From contig NZ_QYYG01000001.1 of the NCBI RefSeq assembly GCF_003591175.1, positions 496,001-560,000 of the forward strand: DNA of 64,000 bases, in the 5' to 3' direction. Below, in pieces: positions 8,598-17,892 of the stretch (positions within the stretch are counted from its first letter, which is position 1; each line of letters starts with the position of its first letter). The notes below the pieces were generated by a model. That model did not search any database. It was not told the DNA's origin and saw only the letters and a program-made list of their open reading frames with translations. This DNA comes from Serratia inhibens. Its GTDB lineage: Bacteria; Pseudomonadota; Gammaproteobacteria; Enterobacterales; Enterobacteriaceae. A program made the position numbers and the translations under genes.

Positions 8598-9623
8598 ATG
8601 ATGATGAACATGAAAACGGCTTTTGTCACCGGTGCCACCGGGTTGCTCGGCAATAATCTGGTCAGAGAGTTGGTTGCAAAAGGTTGCCACGTCAAAGCGT
8701 TGGTACGCTCGCTGGATAAAGGCCGCCGGCAGTTCGGTTCCATCGAAGGCATTGAGTTGATCGCCGGCGACATGGCCGATGTGGCCGCCTTTGCCGCGCA
8801 TCTGCAAGGGTGCGACGTACTGTTCCACACCGCCGCTTATTTTCGTGACAACTACAAGGGCGGCAGCCACTGGTCCGAACTGAAAGCGATCAACGTCGAC
8901 GGCACGGAACGTCTGCTGGAACAGGCATACCGCGCAGGCATTCGTCGTTTTGTTCATACCTCCTCCATCGCAGTGCTCAATGGTGAACCGGGCATGCCGA
9001 TAGACGAAACCTGCCTGCGTCGCTCGGAAGATGCCGATGATTATTATCGCAGTAAAATTCTGGCCGACGAGGTGGTACTGGCGTTTCTGCAAAGCCACCC
9101 CGATATGAACGGCAGCCTGGTCCTGCCGGGCTGGATGTGGGGCCCGGCCGATCTTGGCCCAACCTCTTCCGGCCAGTTGGCCAATGACGTGATGAACGGC
9201 AAATTGCCGGGTCTGGTGCCGGGCAGTTTTTCAGTGGTTGACGCACGAGATGTTGCATTGGCGATGATCCTGGCAGCCGAGCGCGGCCGACGCGCAGAAC
9301 GTTACCTGGCCGCCGGACGGCATATGACCATGCAGCAACTGGTGCCGCTGCTGGGCAAGATAGCCGGGGTTCAAACGCCAAAGCGTACCTTGCCGTTACC
9401 GCTGCTCTATATCATCGCCGCGCTGCAGGAAGCTTACGCCCGCCTCAGCGGCAAGCCGATATTGCTCAGCCTGGCGACGGTGCGTTTGATGGTCAAAGAG
9501 GCCAACCGCTCCCATTTCAATCATGCCAAAAGCGAACGGGAACTGGGCCTGACATTCAGGCCGGTAGAACAAACCATCGGCGATACGGTGACGTGGTTGC
9601 GTAATCACGCCGCTGAAAGCTAA
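8598..9623 (+). CDS. NAD(P)-dependent epimerase/dihydroflavonol-4-reductase-like protein
   Basis: A 341-residue extended short-chain dehydrogenase. The N-terminal Rossmann motif TGATGLLGNNL (about residues 11-21) binds the nucleotide, and DDYYRSKILAD near 150 gives the YxxxK catalytic pair. A serine/threonine before it (HTSSIAVL) fits the catalytic triad. The later region ends in a helical substrate domain. Four closely spaced ATG codons occur at 8598-8612; the first is used here but the MKTAF start at 8610 is equally possible. The substrate is unknown; relatives reduce carbonyl compounds. Expression is probably set by the divergent TetR protein. Confidence 0.88.
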   Translation: MMMNMKTAFVTGATGLLGNNLVRELVAKGCHVKALVRSLDKGRRQFGSIEGIELIAGDMADVAAFAAHLQGCDVLFHTAAYFRDNYKGGSHWSELKAINVDGTERLLEQAYRAGIRRFVHTSSIAVLNGEPGMPIDETCLRRSEDADDYYRSKILADEVVLAFLQSHPDMNGSLVLPGWMWGPADLGPTSSGQLANDVMNGKLPGLVPGSFSVVDARDVALAMILAAERGRRAERYLAAGRHMTMQQLVPLLGKIAGVQTPKRTLPLPLLYIIAALQEAYARLSGKPILLSLATVRLMVKEANRSHFNHAKSERELGLTFRPVEQTIGDTVTWLRNHAAES

Positions 9624-9626
9624 TCG

Positions 9627-9660
9627 AACCGGGGGTAAGCCCTTTCCCCCGGTTTAGTTT
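9627..9660 (+). terminator. Rho-independent terminator after the reductase gene
   Basis: AACCGGGGG and CCCCCGGTT form a perfect 9-bp stem with a 10-base loop, followed by a T-rich tail. It begins four bases after the stop codon of the reductase gene. Confidence 0.85.
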
Positions 9661-9801
9661 AGTACCGCCACACCCCGAACCTGAGACAGGTGGAGGCATC
9701 CGTTGAGCGCATGGACGCGCGATACGAGCCGCCATGGACGGATTCACGGCGTGTCGGTGCTCTGCATGCTCCTCCCCTGTAGCACTCTTAGGCGCGGCTA
9801 T

Positions 9802-10890
9802 TTAGGCGGCTTGCGCTTCCACATAACTCAGTGCAGAACGCAATTTTGCCTCGCTGAGCGCAACCGGCAGCAAATGAATCGACTCACCCTGTTGCAATGT
9901 ACGTGCAATCAGGCGCTGAACCTGCTCGTCATCGTGAATATCCACCGCCAATGCGGCCAGGTTTACCGGCAGATCCAGGCGGCGGTAAAGCGCGATTAAC
10001 TGCGTCACGGTTTCCCACTGCTCCAGCAAGGCACTTTGCACCAGAATGCCATAAGCCACCTTGGTGCCATGCAAGAAGGCATCGGTCTGCGGCAAGGCGG
10101 TCAGGCCGTTATGCACCGCATGCGCCGCCGCAATGCGGGTGTAACGATCTCCCAACCCGCCAACCAGGCCGCCGCCGGCGATAATCGCCTCCAACACGTT
10201 GAGGAAAGGTGGGTTCAATTGCCCGTGCGCCAGCGCCTGCAACGCCGCTTCGCTTTCGCTGAGCAGCACGTCGCGCAGGGTCAGCGCAGTATTCAGACCC
10301 AGTTGCACGGTTAGCGGCAAACGTTCCGGTTGCGGGCTGAGCACCGCCGCTTCGTACCATTTCGCCAGCGTATCGCCAATGCCCGCCAGTAAATACGCCT
10401 TCGGCGCACGCAGGATAATTTCCGGCTCCACCAGGACCAGATGATTTGCATCGTTGAAAATTTCGTAGCGCAGCGCCTGCCCCTGATCGTTATACCAGAC
10501 CGAAAGCGGCGTCCAGGCGGCGCAGGTTGCGGCAATGGTCGGAATCGCCACCACCGGCAGACCCAACCGGCGGGCCACCACTTTGGCGGTATCGAGCACC
10601 GCGCCGCCGCCAAGGCCAATCACCACCTGCCGCTCAGCCCCCGCCTGTTGCACGATGCTTTGCACCGTGCTTTCGCTGCAATGGCTGTTGAACAACACCC
10701 TACGGGCTTCGGGCGCATCAAACGCCTCAGGCAGCCAGGGTTTGGCTGCCGCCAATGCGCGCTCGCCATAAATCCACAGCGCGTTGCCCAGTTGCTGCGG
10801 CGAATAAAACTGCGTCAATTGGTCAATCGCACCGGGGAAAGCAAAATAGTTGGCGGGGCCGGCGACCACGCGGATGTGGGTATCACTCAT
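9802..10890 (-). CDS. hcxA: Hydroxycarboxylate dehydrogenase A (iron-type alcohol/glycerol dehydrogenase family)
   Basis: The product is 362 residues, the same length as E. coli HcxA (YbdH), and matches its remembered sequence along its length (IRVV.GPANYF, CSES, GLGGGAVLDTAK, TIAATCAAWTPLSVWYND, AGIGDTLAKWYEA, HAVHNGLT.LPQT..FLHG). The family fold is an N-terminal NAD-binding domain with GGG and a C-terminal metal-binding helical domain with conserved His residues. In E. coli the enzyme reduces 2-oxoacids such as 2-oxobutyrate with NADPH. The start at 10890 has AAGGA seven bases upstream; an in-frame extension to 10962 lacks such a site. It is transcribed alone. Confidence 0.93.
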   Translation of the reverse strand: MSDTHIRVVAGPANYFAFPGAIDQLTQFYSPQQLGNALWIYGERALAAAKPWLPEAFDAPEARRVLFNSHCSESTVQSIVQQAGAERQVVIGLGGGAVLDTAKVVARRLGLPVVAIPTIAATCAAWTPLSVWYNDQGQALRYEIFNDANHLVLVEPEIILRAPKAYLLAGIGDTLAKWYEAAVLSPQPERLPLTVQLGLNTALTLRDVLLSESEAALQALAHGQLNPPFLNVLEAIIAGGGLVGGLGDRYTRIAAAHAVHNGLTALPQTDAFLHGTKVAYGILVQSALLEQWETVTQLIALYRRLDLPVNLAALAVDIHDDEQVQRLIARTLQQGESIHLLPVALSEAKLRSALSYVEAQAA

Positions 10891-11110
10891 GCTCAAGTCC
10901 TTATTTTGTTTGCTGTTGCCATCATAGAGACGGGAAAGCCGATGACTAATACTGTTTTGCATTAGCTTATGATTTTTCGTTCATTGTCATCCGCCCGGCC
11001 GCCGTGGAAACTGGCTGCCTCAATTCATGCCGGTAAAAAAAACCATTCCAATGGTGACGATGAATTGTCCTCCCGTTTTTAATGATGCCAACCACGCAGG
11101 GTAAAACTTA

Positions 11111-12184
11111 ATGAAACTGTTCAACACCTCATTACTGGCGTTAAGTCTGTTCGCCGTATTTCCCGCTATCTCCGCCCCCACTGCCGCACCGGTTCCGGCG
11201 GCGATCGCCAACCATCAGGGGCCGATCCGCATTGCGGTGATCCGCAATCTGGGCTCGGACGACAATACCACGCAGTTCGTCACCGGAGCGGTGCAGGAAG
11301 GCCGCAAACTGGGGTTTCAGGTCAACACCTTCCTGACCAACGGTGACGACGCCAAATTCCAGGACTTCGTCAATCAGGCGATCAGCCAGAAATACGACGG
11401 CATTATTCTGTCGCAGGGGCGCGATCCTTACTCAACCGCCCTGTTGAAACGCATTGCCGACAGCGGCATCGCGGTAGCGGCCTTTGATACCGCGGTACAA
11501 GGCGACATCCCGGGCGTCACCGTCAGCCAGCAGGATGACGCTTCGTTAACCGACCTCTCCTTCGGCCAACTGGTGAAAGACTTCGACGGCAAAGCCAACA
11601 TCGTCAAACTTTGGGTTGCCGGTTTCCCGCCGATGGAGCGGCGCCAGGCGCAGTACCAGAAACTGCTGCGCGACCAGCCCGGCATCAAAGAGCTTGAGTC
11701 TATCGGCGCGGTGTCTTCCGACGTTCAGGGCGACACGGCAAACAAGATCGGCGCGATCCTGGCCAAGTACCCTAAAGGCAAGATTGACGCCATTTGGGGA
11801 ACCTGGGACGCCTTTAGCCAGGGCGCGTACAAAGCGTTGCAGGAGAACGGACGCACCGAAATCAAACTCTACAGCATTGATATCTCGAACCAGGATCTGG
11901 CGCTGATGCGCGCCAAGGGCAGCGCCTGGAAGCTCAGCGTGGCGGTCGATCCCAAGCTGATCGGCGCCGTTAACCTGCGCCTGGTGGCCAACAAAATCGC
12001 CGGCGAGAAGACCCCGGCAACCTATGAGTTTAAAGCCGCCGCCATTCCGCAAGCGCTGCTGCTGAGCCACCCGGAAGCCACCAACGTCGCCTCGCTGGCC
12101 AGGGTGATCCCTGGTTGGGGCAAATCGGACGATTTCGTTGCCCCCTGGTTCGCCACGCTTGAAGCGCAACAGGCTAAAAAATAA
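11111..12184 (+). CDS. Periplasmic sugar-type ABC transporter substrate-binding protein (orphan)
   Basis: A 357-residue protein with a clear signal peptide (basic MKLF..., hydrophobic core, cut near AISA). The mature part has the two-lobed layout of the ribose/galactose-binding-like family: IRIAVIRNLGSDDNTTQFVTGA at the first strand and helix, DGIILSQGRD, GIAVAAFDT, then the hinge region and IDAIWGTWDAFSQGA. Such proteins deliver sugars or sugar-like ligands to an ABC importer, or sense them as TorT does. No permease or ATPase gene is adjacent. The next gene, 9 bases downstream, is an LVIVD-repeat protein, so the pair may work together. The ligand is unknown. Confidence 0.85.
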   Translation: MKLFNTSLLALSLFAVFPAISAPTAAPVPAAIANHQGPIRIAVIRNLGSDDNTTQFVTGAVQEGRKLGFQVNTFLTNGDDAKFQDFVNQAISQKYDGIILSQGRDPYSTALLKRIADSGIAVAAFDTAVQGDIPGVTVSQQDDASLTDLSFGQLVKDFDGKANIVKLWVAGFPPMERRQAQYQKLLRDQPGIKELESIGAVSSDVQGDTANKIGAILAKYPKGKIDAIWGTWDAFSQGAYKALQENGRTEIKLYSIDISNQDLALMRAKGSAWKLSVAVDPKLIGAVNLRLVANKIAGEKTPATYEFKAAAIPQALLLSHPEATNVASLARVIPGWGKSDDFVAPWFATLEAQQAKK

Positions 12185-12193
12185 GGAAGGTTA

Positions 12194-13441
12194 ATGGCAT
12201 CGCAACCGCTTCCCCAACCCGAGTACAGCCGCAACATGCGGCTGATTGGCCACAGCAACCAGGGCGGACGACCCGATGGCGTACAGGTGATGGTTCACCG
12301 GGGCTACGCCTACATCGGACATATGGTGTCGCAGGGGTTTTCCATCGTCGACGTGCGCGATGCGAAAAATCCGCGTGCCGTCGGCTTTGTCCCTGCGCCG
12401 CCCGGCACCTGGAACGTGCATTTGCAGGCGCATGACGATTTGCTGCTGGTGATCAACGCCCGTGACCTGTTTGCCGACGCCCGCTTTGCCGACGAAAAGG
12501 TGTATTACACCCGCGCCATCAGCCAGACGGTGTCAGGCAACGACGCCCGCGGCTGGAGCGCCGGGGTGCGTATTTTCGATATCTCCACGCCGGAGCGGCC
12601 ACAGGAAATCGGCTTTCTGGCGCTGGAAGGCATCGGCGTGCACCGCATCTGGTATGTCGGTGGCCGATGGGCGTACGTTTCCGCCCTGATTGACGGCTAC
12701 AGCGACTATATTTTCCTGACCGTCGATCTGGCAGACCCGCGCAACCCGCAAATCGCCGGGCGCTGGTGGTTGCCGGGCATGCACGGCGCCGGAGGCGAAA
12801 CACCATCCTGGCCAGAGGGCAAACGCTACGCCCTGCACCATGCGATTATCAGCGGTGACACCGCTTACGCCAGTTGGCGCGACGGCGGGCTGACGCTGCT
12901 GGATATCCGCGATCGCAGCCGGCCGCAACTCATCGCCCACCGCAACTGGAGCCCCCCCTTTGGCGGCGGTACCCACACCGCGTTGCCGCTGCCTGAGCGG
13001 GATCTGCTGGTGGTGCTGGATGAGGCGGTGCTCGACAACCAGGAGGACGGCGAAAAACTGATCTGGCTGTTTGATATCCGCGAACCGGCCAACCCGATAA
13101 GCATCTCCACCTTCCCGCAGCCGAATGAACGGGATTACGTCAGCAAGGGCGCGCACTTCGGGCCGCATAATCTGCATGAGAACCGCCCCGGCAGCTTTGT
13201 CAGCTCAACGCTGATTTTTGCCACCTACCAAAATGCCGGCGTCCGCGCCTACGACATTAGCAACCCTTATCAGCCGAAAGAAACCGGCGCGCTGGTGCCC
13301 GCCGCGCCGCAGACCATGATGGATAAACGCCCGGGCCGTCCGCAGGTGATCCAATCCTGCGACGTGTTTGTCGATGCTCAGGGCATTATCTACAGCACGG
13401 ATTACAACGGCGGCCTGTCCATTATCGAGTATCAGGGGTGA
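12194..13441 (+). CDS. LVIVD-repeat beta-propeller protein, function unknown
   Basis: A 415-residue protein starting behind AAGGAAGG, 9 bases after the binding-protein gene. It contains repeated blades of the type GFSIVDVRDAKNPR.VG, GVRIFDISTPERPQEIG, FLTVDLADPRNPQIAG, GLTLLDIRDRSRPQLIA and GVRAYDISNPYQPKETG. These are the LVIVD repeats known from bacterial surface and periplasmic propellers. Several His residues (HNLHENRPG, ALHHAI) could bind metal, as in selenium-binding-protein-like propellers. No signal peptide is seen, so it is probably cytoplasmic. The partnership with the upstream binding protein is inferred only from the spacing. Confidence 0.8.
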   Translation: MASQPLPQPEYSRNMRLIGHSNQGGRPDGVQVMVHRGYAYIGHMVSQGFSIVDVRDAKNPRAVGFVPAPPGTWNVHLQAHDDLLLVINARDLFADARFADEKVYYTRAISQTVSGNDARGWSAGVRIFDISTPERPQEIGFLALEGIGVHRIWYVGGRWAYVSALIDGYSDYIFLTVDLADPRNPQIAGRWWLPGMHGAGGETPSWPEGKRYALHHAIISGDTAYASWRDGGLTLLDIRDRSRPQLIAHRNWSPPFGGGTHTALPLPERDLLVVLDEAVLDNQEDGEKLIWLFDIREPANPISISTFPQPNERDYVSKGAHFGPHNLHENRPGSFVSSTLIFATYQNAGVRAYDISNPYQPKETGALVPAAPQTMMDKRPGRPQVIQSCDVFVDAQGIIYSTDYNGGLSIIEYQG

Positions 13442-13525
13442 AAATTGACCGGCGCAATGTCGGCTTTTTATCTGTTTGGGATAGTATGAATGAACAGACA
13501 ATGAACCCCAGAGCAAGGAGAGAAA

Positions 13526-13927
13526 ATGTTTAGCCATATTACCGTAGGCGTCAGCAATCTGGACAAGGCCGCAGAATTTTACGATGCCATTTTGCTGCCG
13601 CTGGGATTGATACAGCGCCCGGTAACGCCCGATGGCGGCCCCGGCGCGCGTTGTTGGGTAAAACCGGGGCTGACCTTGCCGCGATTTTACGCCTACGAGC
13701 CGTATAACGGTCAACCCGCCTGCGCCGGCAATGGCAGCATGGTGGCGTTCACCGCCGGCAATGAGAATCAAGTGCTGGCAGCCTATGCCGCAGGTCTGGC
13801 GGCCGGCGGCAGCTCCGAGGGTGAACCCGGCGAGCGCGCGAATTACGGCAAAGGTTACTTTGGCGCTTACCTGCGCGACCCGGACGGCAACAAGATCCAT
13901 ATCGCCTATCGCGGGGACTTGCTGTGA
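13526..13927 (+). CDS. VOC/glyoxalase-family protein
   Basis: A 133-residue single vicinal-oxygen-chelate domain. It begins MFSHITVGVSNLDKAAEFYDAIL, the usual opening strand with a metal-ligand His at position 4, and closes with YFGAYLRDPDGNKIHIAYRG, the usual last strand. A GGSSEGEPGER loop lies between. A good GGAG-type ribosome site (CAAGGAGAG) precedes the ATG. Relatives include glyoxalases and antibiotic-binding proteins; the substrate is not known. It is translationally linked to the next gene. Confidence 0.88.
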   Translation: MFSHITVGVSNLDKAAEFYDAILLPLGLIQRPVTPDGGPGARCWVKPGLTLPRFYAYEPYNGQPACAGNGSMVAFTAGNENQVLAAYAAGLAAGGSSEGEPGERANYGKGYFGAYLRDPDGNKIHIAYRGDLL

Positions 13928-14481
13928 TGAAATGTTCGGTATACATCGCCACCAGCGTGGATGGCTTTATCGCCAGAACCGACGGCGATATCGATTGGCT
14001 GCTGCGGCCTGAATATGCCGTATCGCTGCTCAACGGGCTGAGTTTCGAGGCGTTTATCGCCGACGTCGACGCGTTGGTGATGGGGCGCAATACCTATGAA
14101 AAGGTGAGCGCTTTCCCCGAATGGCCTTATGGCACCTTGCCGGTGATCGTTTTATCGTCACGCGCGCTCGACATCCCGCCCCACCTGCAAAACCGCGTCA
14201 GGCGGTTGACCGGCGATCCCGAGGCCATCGTCACCCGGCTGGCGAATGAAGGATGCCGACATTTGTATATCGATGGCGGCAATTGTGTGCAGCGCTTCCT
14301 GCAGGCCGGCTTGATTAACGAACTGACCATTACGCGCGTTCCGCTATTATTGGGCTCCGGCATACCGCTGTTTGGTGCCGTGGGTGCAGAGCAACAGCTG
14401 CGCCTGATCGCCGCGACGCATTCCGACAATGGATTCGTGCAGGAGCGTTACGCCGTCAGTCCGCCGAATAGCGGGCCATAA
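13927..14481 (+). CDS. Dihydrofolate-reductase-like (RibD C-terminal type) protein
   Basis: The stop of the VOC gene and this ATG share one base (TGATG), indicating coupling. The 184-residue product opens MKCSVYIATSVDGFIARTDGDIDWL, the standard start of the YyaP/YwjB branch of the RibD-C family, with ALVMGRNTYEKV, PVIVLSSRAL and LYIDGGNCVQRFL following in order. The family binds NADPH and reduces small heterocycles; the actual substrate is unknown. The 3' end overlaps the end of the convergent efflux gene by 26 bases. Confidence 0.9.
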   Translation: MKCSVYIATSVDGFIARTDGDIDWLLRPEYAVSLLNGLSFEAFIADVDALVMGRNTYEKVSAFPEWPYGTLPVIVLSSRALDIPPHLQNRVRRLTGDPEAIVTRLANEGCRHLYIDGGNCVQRFLQAGLINELTITRVPLLLGSGIPLFGAVGAEQQLRLIAATHSDNGFVQERYAVSPPNSGP

Positions 14482-15871
14482 GCGCCCGTCCGCCGAGGGC
14501 AATACCCAATGCGGCCAGCGCCAGCAACGCCGCCGCTCCGTAGGTGAAACGCATGCCGGCGGTCACGGCGGCAGCACCGGCGGCGTTGATGTCGGCCGTA
14601 TTCGAGGCAAACATGAACAGCGCGCCCATGGCGGAGGCACCGGTGATCAGCCCAAGGTTGCGCGACAGGTTGATCATGCCGGAAATCAGCCCGCGCCGTT
14701 CGGGGCTGGCGTCTTTCAGTAGCGCGGTATTATTGGCGACCTGAAACAACGCATAACCCAGGGTAATCACGCAAAGCGGTGCCACGTAACCCAAAATCCC
14801 TTGCCTTATCGACATCATCGACATGACTCCGGCACCGGTGGCCAGGATAACCAAACCCACGGCCGTCATCTTTTGCGCCCCCAGTTTGTCCACTAATCGG
14901 CCGGCCGGCACACCGACCACTGCGGCGGTAATCGGCCCTGTCGACATCGCCAGCCCCGCCTGAGCGACCGCCAACCCCAGGCCGTGCGTCAGGTAAAACG
15001 GCCCCACCACCAGCGTGGTCATCATCACCGCCATTACCAGCAGACTCATCATTAGCCCGGCACTCAGCCCCGGCTGACGGAACAGGGTCAGGTGAATCAA
15101 CGGCGATGCCGTGCCGTTCTCCAGCCAAATAAACAGCCCGATACCCAGTGCGGCACCCAGCAACAGCAGCAGATTAAGCCAACCGAAATCGCCGCGCCCC
15201 AACGTCATGGAGAGCGCATAGCTGGCCAGCGTCAGCCCAAGCAACAAGGTACCGGGGTAATCAAACCTGGCCCGTTCCTTTTGCGGTGCCTGAGCCGGGG
15301 TCGGCAGGTAACGGTAAGCAAGGATAAACGCCAACAGACCCACCGGCAGGTTGATCAGGAACATCGCCCGCCAGCCAAAACCAAAAATCAGCGCGCCCCC
15401 CAGCGAAGGCCCGAGCGCAGTCCCGATGGCGGACATGGTGCCGAGCATCCCCATCGCCCGGCCGGTGTTGTCTTTACCCAGGGTCTCGCCCACCAGCGCC
15501 ATGGTCATCGCCATCATGACCGCCGCCCCCAGCCCCTGAACGATCCTCGCTGCGAACAGCAACCCGATGTTCGGCGCAAGAGCGCACAGCGCAGACGCCA
15601 AGGTGAACAGCGCGATCCCCGCCAGCAGCAACCGCCGCCTGCCGAGCCTGTCGCCCAGACGGCCCAGTGCGATAATTGAGGTGGTGATGGCCAGCAGATA
15701 GGCGATCACCACCCACTGTACCGCCTGGAATGAGGTATTGAGCGCCTGTGCCAGCGTGGGTAAACCGACGTTGGCGATGCTGGTGCCCAGCGAAGAGAGC
15801 AGCATCGAAAGAGATAGGCTGACGAGGATCCACCTTGGATCTGCGCCGCCGGATTTAACTGTAAACTTCAT
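14456..15871 (-). CDS. DHA2-family MFS efflux transporter (14-span type)
   Basis: A 471-residue membrane protein with about 14 hydrophobic spans. The motif GRLGDRLGRRRLLLAG after span two is MFS motif A, and IGTALGPSLGGAL.. is the drug-antiporter motif C. LLSSLGTSIANVGLPTLAQALN at the N-terminus is typical of the EmrB/QacA group that exports drugs in exchange for protons. The substrate cannot be inferred. It is convergent with the preceding reductase-like gene and faces a 326-base intergenic region upstream. No dedicated membrane-fusion partner is adjacent. Confidence 0.88.
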   Translation of the reverse strand: MKFTVKSGGADPRWILVSLSLSMLLSSLGTSIANVGLPTLAQALNTSFQAVQWVVIAYLLAITTSIIALGRLGDRLGRRRLLLAGIALFTLASALCALAPNIGLLFAARIVQGLGAAVMMAMTMALVGETLGKDNTGRAMGMLGTMSAIGTALGPSLGGALIFGFGWRAMFLINLPVGLLAFILAYRYLPTPAQAPQKERARFDYPGTLLLGLTLASYALSMTLGRGDFGWLNLLLLLGAALGIGLFIWLENGTASPLIHLTLFRQPGLSAGLMMSLLVMAVMMTTLVVGPFYLTHGLGLAVAQAGLAMSTGPITAAVVGVPAGRLVDKLGAQKMTAVGLVILATGAGVMSMMSIRQGILGYVAPLCVITLGYALFQVANNTALLKDASPERRGLISGMINLSRNLGLITGASAMGALFMFASNTADINAAGAAAVTAGMRFTYGAAALLALAALGIALGGRALMARYSAD

Positions 15872-16123
15872 GTTGCTGACTCCTGAAAGAACCTGTCAGC
15901 AGCCTATGCCATCGCCTTACAAGGCGGAAGACGCAGCGAATGCAGTTGATTAGTGCATCAGACGCCATGTCTGGGTTGTGATAACCTGGACTGGGCATGC
16001 ACGTCATATTTCCGGAAACAATTCTTTCCCGGATATAATTAGCGCACTATAAAAAAGACCATCAACAGAATAATAACCAGAATAAATAGATCGACACTGC
16101 AATCAACTGCCAGACTTTATTTA

Positions 16124-16153
16124 TTGACGAAAATAAAAGGCTTCTGTTAGCAT
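16124..16153 (+). promoter_or_regulatory. Possible sigma-70 promoter for the lipoprotein gene
   Basis: TTGACG at 16124 is followed after 17-18 bases by TTAGCAT, a moderate -10 match, and lies 45 bases before the ATG at 16198. The rest of the 326-base gap (15872-16197) is AT-rich and shows an imperfect CCGGAAA/TTTCCCGG repeat near 16010-16033 but no gene. Confidence 0.35.
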
Positions 16154-16197
16154 TATTCCGCACCTCGCTCTATTTGAAGTTATCAAAAGGAAAGGTA

Positions 16198-16608
16198 ATG
16201 GAATGCAATAAAAGAGTGAATGCCAGCGCGTTGGCATTGGGTTGTCTTATGCTGGCCGCATGCGCAGCAAAAAGCCCCGCCGAAAAACACGCTTCACACT
16301 ATATTTACCAAATTTCAAACGAAAACGATTCTCAAATCAGAACGTTGGTTCAAGACAGCATCAAGGCCAGCACGCCGACGTTTGATCAGTTTTATCAGCA
16401 GGGCAAATGCGACCGCAACGCCCATTTATCCCTGGCGGAAGCCAAAACAAAAGCCGATTACTTATCCAGCGAACAATTTAAAAGCCAACTGGAACTTAAT
16501 AACATCGTATTGAATAAAACCTACAAAATTGATCCCAATCAAAAGATTTATACCGTCTTTATGAAAGAAGCCACCGGCGCTTATTGGGATGGTTATAACG
16601 GTTTATAA
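16198..16608 (+). CDS. Small lipoprotein, possibly Exc2-like
   Basis: The ATG at 16198 has AAAGGAAAGG just upstream and is preferred over an in-frame TTG at 16174. The 136-residue product has a lipoprotein signal: hydrophobic segment then the lipobox L19-A20-A21-C22, so the mature protein should be lipid-anchored in the cell envelope. Residue 23-24 (Ala-Lys or similar, no Asp at +2) argues for outer-membrane sorting. The mature part is hydrophilic and includes SNENDSQIRTLVQ; I recall this look from proteins labelled Exc2-family lipoproteins, but am not certain. Monocistronic, with a strong hairpin downstream. Confidence 0.75.
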   Translation: MECNKRVNASALALGCLMLAACAAKSPAEKHASHYIYQISNENDSQIRTLVQDSIKASTPTFDQFYQQGKCDRNAHLSLAEAKTKADYLSSEQFKSQLELNNIVLNKTYKIDPNQKIYTVFMKEATGAYWDGYNGL

Positions 16609-16639
16609 TAACTTCCTCTCGCCAGTAAAATGCGGAAGA

Positions 16640-16675
16640 TTAATCGCCACCCTGAGTATTCACAGTGGCGATTAA
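16640..16675. terminator. Bidirectional terminator hairpin
   Basis: TTAATCGCCAC and GTGGCGATTAA form a perfect 11-bp stem around a 14-base loop, flanked by A/T-rich sequence on both sides. It lies between the convergent lipoprotein gene and MFS gene. Confidence 0.8.
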
Positions 16676-16716
16676 TCATTTACCCGGCCTCCCGACTCAC
16701 TGCGCAATAACCATGA

Positions 16717-17892
16717 TCACGCCATACCCTCGCTCGTCACGGCCGCTCCCCGTGGATAAAGCCCAACCTTAACCGCAATCGTCACTGCCGCCAGCGCAGC
16801 GAACAGCCCTCCACAGAGAAGACTGCCCTGCAGGCCCAGCGCATCGATAAACCAGCCGCTGACTACCGAACCGACCGCCACGCCTAAATTGATAAAGGCG
16901 ATATACAGCCCGGTAGCGAACTCGGGTGCCTGTGGCGCTTCGGATGTCAGCCAGATCTGGGTCACGATCAGGCCGCTGGTATGCGCAGCGCCCCAGAACA
17001 AGCAGAGCGCGATCATCCCCCCCGTCTGCGCGCTGCCGTAGCGATACAGCAGCAGATAGGCGGCCGCCAGTACTATCGGGTGCAGCAAAGTGGTCGCGAC
17101 CCGATTTCGGTTCAGCAACTTACCGGCCAACAGGTTACCGGCTACCCCACCGGCGCCAAAAATCACCAGCAGGATACCCACCATCGGCTCGCGAATGGCG
17201 GTTTGTCGGCTCAGGTATTCGGTCGCGTAGGCATAAACGGAGAACATGGCGGCAAAAATCAGCACGCAGGCGGCAATATTCAGCCACAGCGCGCCGCTGC
17301 GCAGTATTGCCAGCTGTTTGCCGTAGCTGAGCCTGTGCGTGGCGGCGTCGGGCAGGCGGAAAAATAAGCCGACGCCTGCCAGCAGGTTAACCCATGCGCA
17401 AAACAGGAAAGCGGCTTCATAGCTGAACTGACCGGCGATCCAGTGGGTCAGTGGAATACCCAGCACCATCCCCATACTGGTGCCGACGAACGCATAAGCG
17501 GTCGCCCGGGTCACCTGCTGCCTGGGATACAACGACGCCGCCGCCACCATTGCCAGCGAAAAATAAATCGGGTGGAACAGCGCCGGCAGGATGCGCAGGA
17601 TCATCAGGGTGCTGAAACTGGCAGCATAAGCCGACAGCACGCTGACCAACGAGAACACGGCCAGCGAAATCAACAGCATTCGCTTGCGGTTGAAACGCGA
17701 AGCCAGCAGCACCAGCAACGGTCCCAGCAAAGCGATGGTCACGGCAAACAGGCCGACCAGCCAGCCGGCCTGCGCGGTTGAAATCCCGTAGCGCTCAATG
17801 ATCAACGGTAAAATTCCCACCACGCCAAACTCAATGCAGTAAACGCCGAACAGCCCCAGCGCGATGAAAAAAATCGGCGGCAGGATCTTCAT
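16717..17892 (-). CDS. DHA1-family MFS transporter (AraJ/PbuE-like)
   Basis: A 391-residue protein with 12 predicted spans. It begins with FFIALGLFGVYCIEFGVVGILPLI and continues with YGISTAQAGWLVGLFAVTIALLGPLLVLLASRFNRKRMLL, the signature start of the AraJ/PbuE/NepI branch that exports sugars, purines or drugs. Motif C-like GTSMGMVLGIPLTHWI follows. The start overlaps the stop of the serine hydrolase gene by four bases (ATGA), so the two form an operon; exporter plus hydrolase could act on the same compound. The substrate is unknown. Confidence 0.87.
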   Translation of the reverse strand: MKILPPIFFIALGLFGVYCIEFGVVGILPLIIERYGISTAQAGWLVGLFAVTIALLGPLLVLLASRFNRKRMLLISLAVFSLVSVLSAYAASFSTLMILRILPALFHPIYFSLAMVAAASLYPRQQVTRATAYAFVGTSMGMVLGIPLTHWIAGQFSYEAAFLFCAWVNLLAGVGLFFRLPDAATHRLSYGKQLAILRSGALWLNIAACVLIFAAMFSVYAYATEYLSRQTAIREPMVGILLVIFGAGGVAGNLLAGKLLNRNRVATTLLHPIVLAAAYLLLYRYGSAQTGGMIALCLFWGAAHTSGLIVTQIWLTSEAPQAPEFATGLYIAFINLGVAVGSVVSGWFIDALGLQGSLLCGGLFAALAAVTIAVKVGLYPRGAAVTSEGMA

